A stretch of DNA of 64,000 nucleotides, from NCBI GenBank assembly GCA_029990175.1, contig JARKIP010000005.1, positions 32,807,501 to 32,871,500 of the forward strand. Direction: 5' to 3'. The position numbers were made by a program, and so were the translations under genes. This stretch comes from Petunia secreta. Taxonomy: Eukaryota > Streptophyta > Magnoliopsida > Solanales > Solanaceae. Below the pieces are notes generated by a model that saw nothing but the letters and a program-made list of their open reading frames with translations, was not told the DNA's origin and made no database searches. Within the stretch, counting starts at the first letter, position 1, and each line of letters opens with the position of its first letter. Shown piece by piece: positions 27,092 to 36,691 of this stretch.

Positions 27092-30000
27092 ATGGCAAAC
27101 GATGGAGATGATCCTATGAAAATCTTCATGGCTACCGTTATAGCCAAATTGGAGGACATCACTTTGAGACTTGACTCCGTCGAGAGGAATCAAGTTGAGA
27201 CCGGAGAGAGGAGGACCCCGAGCGTCCAAATTGAATCCGGAGAAGGAACGAGTCATAGCACTCCTATGACTCCCGGACACTTTGTTGAGCTAAACAAGAG
27301 GTATGAACAAAGCAAAGTTGAAGCTCTACGAGAGCGTGGGTTGGGCAATCCCCGACAAGAGGGCAATCCCCTCAACTTGGGCAATCCCCAAGTAAATGCC
27401 CCACTTAGAAGACCCGTGCGGAATGTCCCACCTCTTGAACAAATTGATGAAGTTCAAGAAGAGGAGGAGTTCGGGTATGGTGATGAGGCCTATGGGTATG
27501 ATGTTCCTTATCAACCTAGGAGGCAAATGCATTGGGGTCGAATCGTGGATAGGGGTAGAGGCCGAGGTCGAGGGCCACCCATGGGCTATGCTAGAGGGAA
27601 TGCGAGGAGAGAGTATGTTGCTCATGATGACCATTACGGAGGCCAACCGGAGCCTAACTATGGGGTACGTGACAACAACAACAACCTCAATAGTGTCAAG
27701 CTCAATCTTCCATCCTTCAAAGGAACTTGTGATCCGGAGGCATACATGGAATGGGTACTACAAATGGAAAGAGTGTTTGATACCAATGAGATGACCGAGG
27801 AGCGAAAGGGTACATATGCTATTTCTACCTTTGAGGCCTATGCTTCTACTTGGTGGGAGTGTATGAAAAGGTCTAGGAGAAGGATGAATTTGCATTTGAA
27901 TGTGACTTGGGATGAGTTGAAGGACCTTATGAACACCAAGTACATAACTCCAAGGTATCGGCAAGAGCAACTCAAGAGGCTCTATGATCTAAAACAAGGT
28001 GTCAAATCGGTGCATGAGTACCATGATGAATTTGAAAAGATCCGGATGGCATTGGATATGGATACCGAAGGTGAAGAAGAAGCCATGATCCGATTCAAGA
28101 ATGGCTTGAGCTATGGTATAGCTTCTCAATTGAGGTTGCATCATTACCTCACACTTGAAGATATGTTTGAAGCCGCAATTGATGCCGAGGCTTGGCTCAA
28201 AAGAGAGAAGTTCAAAAACAACACTCCTACTACTACAAGCAAGCCAAAAGAGTGGAAGACTCCAAATGCCAACTTTCCAAGTGCAAGTGCTAGCAAAGAA
28301 GTGAAAGGGCCTTATGAGAAGACTACACCACACTTGGGAGGTAACTCTAAAACTCGCTTGAGTAATCCTATTTCCACTTCTACTCAATGTTATAAGTGTA
28401 AGGGCTTTGGGCATATTGCTAAGGAATGCACCACGAAAAGAACCATGGTTGTGGTTGGTGATTTGGTGTATGAGCAAGAGAGTGAACCCGAGGAAGAAGA
28501 GGGAGTAGAAGGTGATGAGGAAGGAGATGTTGGAGAGATTGTTGCCGTGGAGGAAGAAGATGATGATGCCCTTGCCTTCCTTGTTGTGCGGAGGAGTCTA
28601 GGAGCCATGTGTGTGGAGGATGTTGAGACCTTACAACGGGAGAACCTTTTTCATTCCAAATGCCGAGTCATGGGTCTCATTTGTTCTATGATCATTGACT
28701 CGGGAAGTTGTGCTAATGTCATTAGCCAAACACTAGTTACCCAATTGAAAATACCTACCTTGAAGCACCCAAATCCTTATAGGCTACAATGGCTTAGTGA
28801 GTGTGGTGAGTTGAGGGTGGTTAAGCAATGTTTGATCAAGTTCAAGATTGGGAACTACGTGGATGAGCACATGTTCGATGTTGTGCCTATGCAAGCATGC
28901 CACCTTCTCTTTGGTAGGCCATGGCAATTTGATCGACGTGTGGTTCATAATGGCCATGCCAACACCTATACGGTGATGCATGAGGGAAAAAAGTTCGTGC
29001 TTCAACCCCTAACTCCCAAGCAAGTGAATGATGACTACAAACTCATGAGGGAGTTGAAGGAAGCGGCTAAAGCCAAGTCACCCATTGTACTTGAACCCGA
29101 GGCAAACAATTTCATTGTTTTGCCAATGCATGATGAAAATGGGAGTCACTCCACCCCAATTGAGAGAGAAAAGATAGAGAGAAGTGAGGGAGTGACCGGT
29201 GACAATCCAAGAGAGGAAAAAGGAGAGGAATTGAGGAGTGATGTGAGCGGATTGTCACCACAAACTACACTTGACCATGAGGTAAAATTGAGAGAGATGA
29301 GAGGTGAGGAAGGAAAAATTGAGAGTGAGAACACCCATTGTTCTAACCTTTCTTTATCTTCTATCTCTTCTTGTGAAAGTTCTTGTGTAGGTACAATTGA
29401 AGACAAGTCATTGGAGCCTCAATGTGAGCTTCATGAAGGAGGAGTTGCATATGACACTTCAAATCTTGTGAGTGATCAAGAAAGTACTACAAATGTAAGT
29501 GTTACTTCACCTTTTCATGAGCCTACTAGCTACTTGTCTTGTAATGACTCAACACTAGTTGGTGTTTTTGATGCACCTAGTGAGTATACCACTAGTGAAG
29601 AGTCTAGTTGTCAACTTGAGTGTGCTTGTGAAACACTAGTTGAGAGGGATGCTATACCACATCATGATGTGAGTTCATTGTTCATTGAACCCCTCCCTAG
29701 TGTAGATTTGATAGTTGACCATGATTGTGACCTTTGCTATGACACACCGCCAACCTTTGACATAGGGAAAGATGAGGTAGTTGACCATTCCCTAATTGAT
29801 ATGCTTCTATTTGGTGGCCCAATGTGTTGTGGTGATGATGGTCTTGTCCTTGAGGAGTCCAAATTGCATGAATTGGACAAGGTTGTCTATGATGACTCCT
29901 CAAGTGAACCTAGTCTTGATAACTTGTCTATGCTTGATCATGATAGTGAGATGCATGTTTTTACCAACCCTTTATTTGAAGGCATTCTCATTAGTGGACA

Positions 30001-30955
30001 TGACTTGTATCGGACTAGGGTGGGTGGTCAAATGGAACCCCCATGGTGTGAAGGGTTTGACCCCTTAGGCAACCCATTGCTTGAAAATGTGGGTGAGGTA
30101 GATGGTTCTTTGAGTGACCCTACTATTGCTAGTTTGGGTTATGATGAAGAAGAATCCATCATCAACACCTTCCTTGAGAGCTTGACTTTTGAGGAGGGTT
30201 GCCTAGTTGATGAAATGGAAGGGAAAGAGGAATCCCTTGGTGTGAGTAGGTATGCTCTAAAGAAGGGGAGTGGAGTGCTCGATCCTACTTGTAGGGTGGG
30301 CTATTTGACTCACTCCACTCCACATGTTGATCACACCTCGAGGATAGGTTGGTGTGTTGATCTTGAGCTTAAGGTTCAAGGGGATTTTGGTAGCTTGATC
30401 TTGCATTTCCCATCTCCCCATGACCTCTTTGCTCATTATCTTGTTGAGTGCATGTTGATCTTTAACCAAGTGCTTATGGTTCTCTTTGGAGACTTGATAT
30501 TCATGATTGTTATTGACGCTTGGTTATATCACAAGAGTGTGTTTTCCACACTTCTTGCACTAACCTACTTTCAAAGTGGGACGTTTGCTTGTTTTTGCTT
30601 GTCGTTGCTTGTAGGTTCTAAGCTCCATGCTAAGGCGGGGAAGATCTTGGAAGAAGCCTATGCCAAAGTGACGATCAAGAAGGACAAAGGAGGAGATTCT
30701 TGGCCACCCCGAAGAGTTGATAGAGCCATGAGAGACCAAGCCTTGATTTCGAGGACGAAATCTTCTCAAGAAGGGGAGGATGATAAGACCCAAATCGAGC
30801 AACCATCCAAAAGCACCATCCAAGGCCAAGGAAGAGCACTTCAAGGTCATACATTGGGATGCCATGGAAAGAAGAGCATCCGAGGCACATTTCGAAGTGT
30901 TTCAAGAAGCTTTAGGAAGAGGCGGACCGCCTACGGATTGAGGCGGACCGCCTAA
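27092..30955 (+). CDS. Gag-protease-unknown domain polyprotein of element C (1287 aa, intact)
   Basis: The ATG at 27092 follows the acceptor-like TTGTAG. Domains: Gag with RGRGRGRG and a capsid-like region (TWWECMKRSRRR, YRQEQLKRLYDLKQG), CCHC knuckle at about 433-446 (CYKCKGFGHIAKEC), retropepsin with D536-S-G-S. From about residue 664 to 1176 the sequence is unrelated to RT, RNase H or integrase. It is acidic and Ser-rich, with clustered Cys/Asp motifs (DHDCDLCYD, CCGDDG), a WCVDLELKVQGDF segment and a hydrophobic run (VLMVLFGDLIFMIVI) near 1130. From about 1177 it resembles the integrase C-terminal helix (ILEEAYAKVTIKKDKGG), then SSQEGEDD over the polypurine tract and an LTR-encoded tail ending RRTA. 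Closely matching sequence is in A, F and H. The replacement domain is unidentified; it could be structural, env-like, or captured host sequence. Confidence 0.9.
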   Translation: MANDGDDPMKIFMATVIAKLEDITLRLDSVERNQVETGERRTPSVQIESGEGTSHSTPMTPGHFVELNKRYEQSKVEALRERGLGNPRQEGNPLNLGNPQVNAPLRRPVRNVPPLEQIDEVQEEEEFGYGDEAYGYDVPYQPRRQMHWGRIVDRGRGRGRGPPMGYARGNARREYVAHDDHYGGQPEPNYGVRDNNNNLNSVKLNLPSFKGTCDPEAYMEWVLQMERVFDTNEMTEERKGTYAISTFEAYASTWWECMKRSRRRMNLHLNVTWDELKDLMNTKYITPRYRQEQLKRLYDLKQGVKSVHEYHDEFEKIRMALDMDTEGEEEAMIRFKNGLSYGIASQLRLHHYLTLEDMFEAAIDAEAWLKREKFKNNTPTTTSKPKEWKTPNANFPSASASKEVKGPYEKTTPHLGGNSKTRLSNPISTSTQCYKCKGFGHIAKECTTKRTMVVVGDLVYEQESEPEEEEGVEGDEEGDVGEIVAVEEEDDDALAFLVVRRSLGAMCVEDVETLQRENLFHSKCRVMGLICSMIIDSGSCANVISQTLVTQLKIPTLKHPNPYRLQWLSECGELRVVKQCLIKFKIGNYVDEHMFDVVPMQACHLLFGRPWQFDRRVVHNGHANTYTVMHEGKKFVLQPLTPKQVNDDYKLMRELKEAAKAKSPIVLEPEANNFIVLPMHDENGSHSTPIEREKIERSEGVTGDNPREEKGEELRSDVSGLSPQTTLDHEVKLREMRGEEGKIESENTHCSNLSLSSISSCESSCVGTIEDKSLEPQCELHEGGVAYDTSNLVSDQESTTNVSVTSPFHEPTSYLSCNDSTLVGVFDAPSEYTTSEESSCQLECACETLVERDAIPHHDVSSLFIEPLPSVDLIVDHDCDLCYDTPPTFDIGKDEVVDHSLIDMLLFGGPMCCGDDGLVLEESKLHELDKVVYDDSSSEPSLDNLSMLDHDSEMHVFTNPLFEGILISGHDLYRTRVGGQMEPPWCEGFDPLGNPLLENVGEVDGSLSDPTIASLGYDEEESIINTFLESLTFEEGCLVDEMEGKEESLGVSRYALKKGSGVLDPTCRVGYLTHSTPHVDHTSRIGWCVDLELKVQGDFGSLILHFPSPHDLFAHYLVECMLIFNQVLMVLFGDLIFMIVIDAWLYHKSVFSTLLALTYFQSGTFACFCLSLLVGSKLHAKAGKILEEAYAKVTIKKDKGGDSWPPRRVDRAMRDQALISRTKSSQEGEDDKTQIEQPSKSTIQGQGRALQGHTLGCHGKKSIRGTFRSVSRSFRKRRTAYGLRRTA

Positions 30956-31519
30956 AAGAAGATGGCTCTCGGGACTTTTGGAGGCGGACCAAGGAGGCGG
31001 ACCGCCTAGGCAAGCTGAGGCGGAGCGCCTCCCCAAGAGGCGGGCGCCTCCCTCTGTTCAACTTTGACGGGAATTTGACTTTAATTGCTTTGTAATTCCT
31101 ACTATGCCCCTACGTGGCTTATGTCTTTAGAACCTATTTTAAGGGTACTTTAGGCCTTTCCTTATGTCTTGAATGAGGCCTATAAATACTCCATAGCTTA
31201 GCATTATTCCTTAGCTAGTTTTTTTATTATGAAGATTGATTGATTGTCAATGACAATGTTCAAGAGTGGATTCTCTTTGAATGAAAACCCTTTGAGACGG
31301 TTTGAGTTTACTAGTGGATTCTAGTTGAACCCCAAACCACCCCCGATCATTCTATTTGCGAGCCCCAGGTGCGGCTCGAGGGTAGTTGCATAGCGTAGGT
31401 GATCCTTGACATCCACCCGGGGTGTATCGGAACTAGTTCTCCGGTGCTACTTGGGTCTTTGTTCGAGCCTCGTCTCGTTTCCTATCTTTTATCTTTTTCC
31501 GCGTTTTTGATTCTTATCA
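30781..31519 (+). repeat. 3' LTR of element C (739 bp)
   Basis: It begins after CAAGAAGGGGAGGA and ends TTCTTATCA, followed by target duplication ACCAC. The first 175 nt are coding. No difference from the 5' LTR was noticed by eye. Its palindrome array is at 30919-31051. Confidence 0.94.
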
Positions 31520-34500
31520 ACCACCAATTCCCACCCCCGAGGCATCACACTCAACCTCAAATGCCTTTCCGAAGTCGGGCAATTGCAATAGCGGGGCGGT
31601 ACTCAACCTACCTTTCAACTCTAGGAAGGCCTTCTCTTGAGGCTCTCCCCAAACAAACGGTTGGTCTTTCTTCACCAATTCGGTAAGTGGAGCGGCAATG
31701 GAGCTAAAGTCCTTCACAAATCGCCTATAAAAGCTTGCGAGACCATGAAAGCTCCTCACTTGAGTCACGGTAGTAGGAGTAGGCCAATCACGTATGGCTT
31801 CTACCTTAGACTCATCCACCTCCACAACTTGGGCACTCACAACAAACCCAAGGAAGACCACCTTCTCAACACCAAAGGCACACTTTTTAAAATTAGCATA
31901 GAGCTTTTCGGCTCTCAACTTTTCAAGCACTAGCCTAAGGTGTTCAACATGGTCGCCTATTGATTTGCTATAGATCAATATATCGTCAAAATAGACGACC
32001 ACAAACTTGTTGATGAATGGCTTTAGAACATGGTTCATTAGCCTCATGAAAGTGCTAGGTGCATTGGAGAGCCCAAAGGGCATCACCAACCATTCATAGA
32101 GACCAAATTTGGTCTTGAATGCGGTTTTCCATTCATCACCGGATTTCATCCGGATTTGATGGTAGCCGGACCTAAGGTCAATTTTGCTAAACACACATGA
32201 ACCGCTCAATTCATCTAACATATCATCAAGTCGGGGAATAGGATGACGGTACTTTACCGTTATTTTGTTCACGGCCCGACAATCAACACACATTCTCCAA
32301 GTGCCGTCCTTTTTGGGAACAAGGATCACGGGCACGGCACAAGGACTCAAGCTTTCCCTCACCAAGCCTTTAGTGAGCAATTCATCAACTTGCCTTTGCA
32401 ACTCCCTTGTGTCCTCCGGGTTGCTCCTATAGGCCGGTTTGTTCGGGATTTGGGATCCCAGGACAAAGTCTATTTGATGCTCAATGCCCCTCAAAGGAGG
32501 CAATCCATCCGGCATTTCATCCGGGAACATGTCACCAAAATCCTTCAAAACATTCTCAAACACACTAGGCAAAAGGTTAGAAGAAAAATCACAATTAGAG
32601 TTTAAAACCATACCTTTGTGCACTAGGCATATGAGAAGCTTGTTGCCATCATTTCCTCTTAGGATCTCGCCCGGTTGCATCATGGCACATATGCCACCGA
32701 TAGAAGTTGGTGGGATTGCCACCAAGCTTTTGGACAATGGGCTAGTCTCAACCACCGACTTAGCCTTTGCCACTTCTCTCAACTCCCGCATCCGTTTGTA
32801 ATCATCGCTCACTTGTTTGGGCGTCATTGGTGGGAGCACAAACTTTTTCCCCTCATGTGTCACCGTATAGGTGTTGGCATGACCATTATGAACCACACGT
32901 CGATCAAATTGCCAAGGCCTACCAAAGAGTAGGTGGCATGCTTGCATAGGCACGACATCGAACATGTGCTCATCCACATAGTTCCCAATCTTGAATTTGA
33001 TCAAACATTACTTAACCACCCTCAATTCATCACACTCACTAAGCCATTGTAGCCTATAACGATTTGGGTGTTTCAAGGTAGGTATTTTCAATTGGGTAAC
33101 TAGTGTTTGGCTAATAACATTAGCACAACTTCCCGAGTCAATGATCATAGAGCAAACGAGACCCATGACTCGGCAAGTGGAGTGGAAAAGGTTCTCTCTT
33201 TGTAATGTCTCAACATCCTCCACACATATGGCTCCTAGACTTCTCCGCACAACAAGGAAGGCACGGTCATCATCTTCTTCCCTCATGACAATCTCCCCAT
33301 CATCTCCTTCCTCCTCACCCTCTACTCCTTCTTCTTCTCCTTCCTCGGGCTCACTATCTTGCTCATAGACCAAGTCACCAACAAGAACCATAGTTTTCCG
33401 GGTAGGGCAATCTTTAGAGAGATGACCATAACCCTTACACTTAAAGCATTGAGTAGAAGAAGAGATTGGATTACTCAATTGAGTTCTAGAATTACCTCCC
33501 ACGGGTTGTATAGACCTTTCAAAAGGCTTCTTCACATCCTTGCTAGCACTTGCACTTGGGAATTTGGCATTCGTTGTGGGAGCTTTCCAATCCTTTGGTT
33601 TGTTCATGGGAGTAGAAGTGTTGCTCTTGTAACGGTTGGTCTTCTCTTTCTCAAGCCATTGCTCGGCTTGGATAGCGGCATCAAGAGCCTCTTGAAGTGA
33701 TAGATAAGCACGCAATCTCAATTGTGAAGCTATACCATAGCTCAACCCATTCATGAAACGGATCACGGCTTGCTCCTCGTCTTCGGTGTCCATATCCAAA
33801 GCCATTCGAGTTCTTTCAAACTCATCATAATATTCATGCACCGTCTTGACACCTTGCTTCAACTCATAAAGCTTCTTGAGTTGCTCTTGACGATAACGAG
33901 GAGTAATGTACTTGATACTCATTAGACCCTTCAAGTCAATCCAACCCACATTCACGGGAATTCCCGCCCTTCTCCTTGTTCTCATGACGGATTCCCACCA
34001 AGTAGATGCATAGGATTCAAAGGATGAAATAGCATAGGTGCCTTTTTTCTCATCGGACATCTCATTTGTGTCAAACATCCTTTCCATTTGTAGCACCCAT
34101 TCAATATAAGCACTCGGATCACAATTCCCTTTGAAGGTTGGGAGATTAAGCTTCACACTATTGAGGTTGGTGTTGTCACGACCCCCACGGAATGGCTCCG
34201 GTTTCCATAGTGATCTTCGTTCACACCATACTCCCTCCTCGCATTCCCTCCAACATATCCCATAGGTGGCCCTCGACCTCGGCCCCTAGCTCGATCCACA
34301 TTACGACCCCAATTCATACCTCGTCTCGGTTGAAAGTGATCATCAAACCCATACATATCATCACCATACTCGGCTTCCTCCCCTTCTTGAGCCTCCTCGA
34401 CTTGCTTAAGAGGTTGCACATTTCGGATGGGTCTTGGTAATGGGACGTTTCTTGGGGGATTATCCAAGATACGGGGAATGCCCGTTCGTTCATTTCTCTC

Positions 34501-34767
34501 TCGGTCCTCCTTTACCCGTTGTTGATTGAGTATCTCAATGACATGGCTTACTTGTTCCGGGGTAAAGTTAGGAGTACTTGAGACTTCACCGGTCTCAATT
34601 TGGACACTCGGGGTCCCCTTTTCAATTGGGACACTCGGGGCCCCTTGGTCACCTTGGGTACTTGAGGCACCCTTTTCAAGTGACTCAATCCTTTGAGTCA
34701 TGACGTCCATCTTGGCAAGAATGCTAGCCAAGGCATCCTTGATAAAATCTTGACCTTCGTTGGCCAT
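31520..34767 (-). pseudogene. Element D gag, protease, RT and start of RNase H (broken)
   Basis: The gag ATG is at 34767-34765 (MANEGQDFIKDALAS). Three reading blocks are separated by lesions. About four bases are missing near 34196-34206 relative to element E, which shifts Gag just before its capsid region. A CAA-to-TAA type nonsense change at 33010-33008 interrupts the protease region. The C insertion at 31519 cuts RNase H. Otherwise the CCHC knuckle (CFKCKGYGHLSKDC), retropepsin IIDSGSCANVIS, RT with YFDD and the RNase H start (ECDASGVGIGG) are recognisable. Gag-pol function is lost. The lesions are few, so D is of middle age. Confidence 0.9.
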
Positions 34768-35850
34768 TGTACCTACAAAGAAAAGAAACAAGAGTTAGTT
34801 AAAACACCTCACTCACTCCCTCACTTGTGTTCACTCGGATCACTCATATGGTGGTGATGGCTATTTCACTCTTGCTTGAACTCAAAGCTTCACAAAGTTG
34901 AATAGTAAACCTTAACCTAATCACTCGACTCAAAAGCCATATGTACTCCGGGGTGAGTGGAGTTAATAGGACTCGATTGGAACGCTAAGCACTTTGAGTG
35001 AGGACTTGAGTCAAAAGGCACTACGGATCTTCTTTGAGTTCTAGTCTCCGTTCTAAGGGACGATGATCTTAGTAGCTCGAAGTAATTAGTACTAATCGAG
35101 TAGGATTATACTCTAATAATACTAATTAGAAGCAATGCAAACAACAAAACAAGCGAACCTAGAAGAAACTACCCGATTCCCAACTTTCAGAAAAGTAGGC
35201 GCCCCACCTGTTTGGACTAGGTGGTCCGCCTGGTGTCTGCAGTGGGGAGTAGGCGGTCAGCCTACTCTAAGTAGGCGGTCCGCCTCTATAAAGTCCAGAG
35301 AGCTAGAAATATTCAGGCGGTCCGCCCGTTTCCCTAGGCTCTCCGCCTACTGCAGGTTTCAGCACAGTTCAAACACGATTTTCTTGGTTTTGCACCCAAA
35401 AATTCATCAATCCACACGTTGTTTTAGCAATTCAAAGGTACCCAAATGTTGTTTCAAGCACAGAGATCAAACCCCAATCAATTTTATCAAACCCCAATCA
35501 AAGTTCAACATTCCACCATGTTCATAGCTAGGGTTTCAAATTTTCAAATTCTTCAAGGGTTTCAAATTTTCAATCCTTGTGTTTCTACTTCAAATTCGAT
35601 GCTCAGGGTACCAAAAGAACGGGTTTCCAACAAGGAACAAACCCCAATATCAATCAAGCAATGGGTCCAACAAACCAAGATTCTATGATCAAATTTTTGT
35701 GTTTTTTTTTTCAACCTTTTCTATTTTTTTTGTGTTTTCTTCTTTCAATAACAATAAACAAGAACCTAAGATAGAAACCAATCAAGGCACGAAGAATCAA
35801 GGGTCGGGGGTTTGTAGAAATAAAACCCGAGCCTTGCTCTGATACCAAGA
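34768..35850 (-). other. Leader of element D with primer-binding site (35836-35847)
   Basis: On the - strand TGGTATCAGAGC is at 35847-35836. The non-coding leader has a palindrome array at 35196-35350 with mixed AGGCGGTCCGCCT-type spellings, and ends TTTGTAG 5 nt before the gag ATG. No gene is seen. Confidence 0.83.
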
Positions 35851-36691
35851 TGATAAGAATCAAAAATGAAACGCGGAAATAAAGATAAAGAGCGAGACAG
35901 TACTCGAACTCCCTACGAAGTAACTATGGAGAACTCGTTCCATAGTACCCTCGTATCGGTGTCAAGGAGGACCTACACTATGCAACTACCCTCGAGTCAC
36001 ACTTGGGACTCGCAAATAGAATGATCGGGTTTTCGGTTCAAGACTCAACTAGGTTCCACTAGTGAATTCAAGCAACCAAGACAAAGGGTTCTCCAAACAA
36101 GAGATAGTTTCTTTTCATCATTCATAAAATTCAAGGTCGACTAAGGTTTGAATAGGTTTGTGAAGTATTTATAGACTTCACTTACATGTAATGAAAGCTC
36201 AAAAATACCCCCCAAAGTGGGTTAAAACAATAAAGGCCTCATAGGGCTATAGTTGTCCAAAACATACCAAATAAACTAGGAATCCCGCATCCTTCAGCTC
36301 ACTAGGCGCCCAAGTAGGCGCCCAGCCTAGTAGAGTAGGCGGTCAGCCTACTTGGAATGGGCGGACAACCCCTTTGGAGTAGGCGGTCCGCCCGTTCTAC
36401 AGAGGCGGTCCGCCTAGTGGAAATCCAGAGAGTGATCAAAAACTAGGCGGCCGGCCTAGTTGAGTAGGCGGTCCGCCTGGTGCTGTGGCCTCTTGAGTTG
36501 CTTCCAAAAGTGCTCCGGATGTCTCGTCAAGTGTACTAGAAGGTTCTCCATCCATGGCGCACCAAAGCATAGTCTTCAAGTCGCTCCCGAGGCCTTCTTC
36601 CATACCCTTCCATATCAAGTGAAGATGGATATCTGGGATCAACTTGGCTTGACTCCGAGTGAAGGGTCTTGAGGGGGTTTGGGTCTTATCA
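35851..36691 (-). repeat. 5' LTR of element D (841 bp)
   Basis: On the - strand it runs from TGATAAGACCC to TTCTTATCA. TATA box at 36166-36173. The palindrome array is at 36303-36480, with AGGCGGTCCGCCT and AGGCGCCCAGCCT spellings. The conserved hairpin arms are 36007-36012 and 35993-35998 (CGAGTC/GACTCG on the - strand). Flank GGTAT (36692-36696) would be the target duplication; its partner is lost. Confidence 0.9.
36303..36480. repeat. LTR palindrome array of element D
   Basis: Six or more inverted repeats of AGGCGGTCCGCCT type, several degraded. They overlap the LTR copy of the pol tail (GGPPTQLGRPPSF in translation). Confidence 0.82.

Larger units (their letters stand above)
17569..31519 (+). 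mobile_element. Element C: complete non-autonomous element carrying the unknown domain
   Basis: C is a + strand element of 6430 bp without the B insertion. It has LTRs of 739 bp each (17569-18307 and 30781-31519) that look identical, a perfect target duplication ACCAC (17564-17568 and 31520-31524), a primer-binding site at 18311-18322 and one intact ORF (27092-30955). It is inserted in D's RNase H region and is itself interrupted in its leader by element B at 19425/26947. It has no RT or integrase core of its own. Confidence 0.95.
16398..36691 (-). mobile_element. Element D: broken autonomous-type Ty3/gypsy element, host of C
   Basis: D is a - strand element with a 5' LTR at 35851-36691, leader 34768-35850, and gag-pol in two blocks (31520-34767 and 16398-17568) split by element C with an ACCAC target duplication. 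Its 3' end is missing. The integrase gene stops at 16398, where B' leader sequence begins. D belongs to the family of G. It sits in Tat-like repeat DNA that starts at 36692. Confidence 0.9.
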
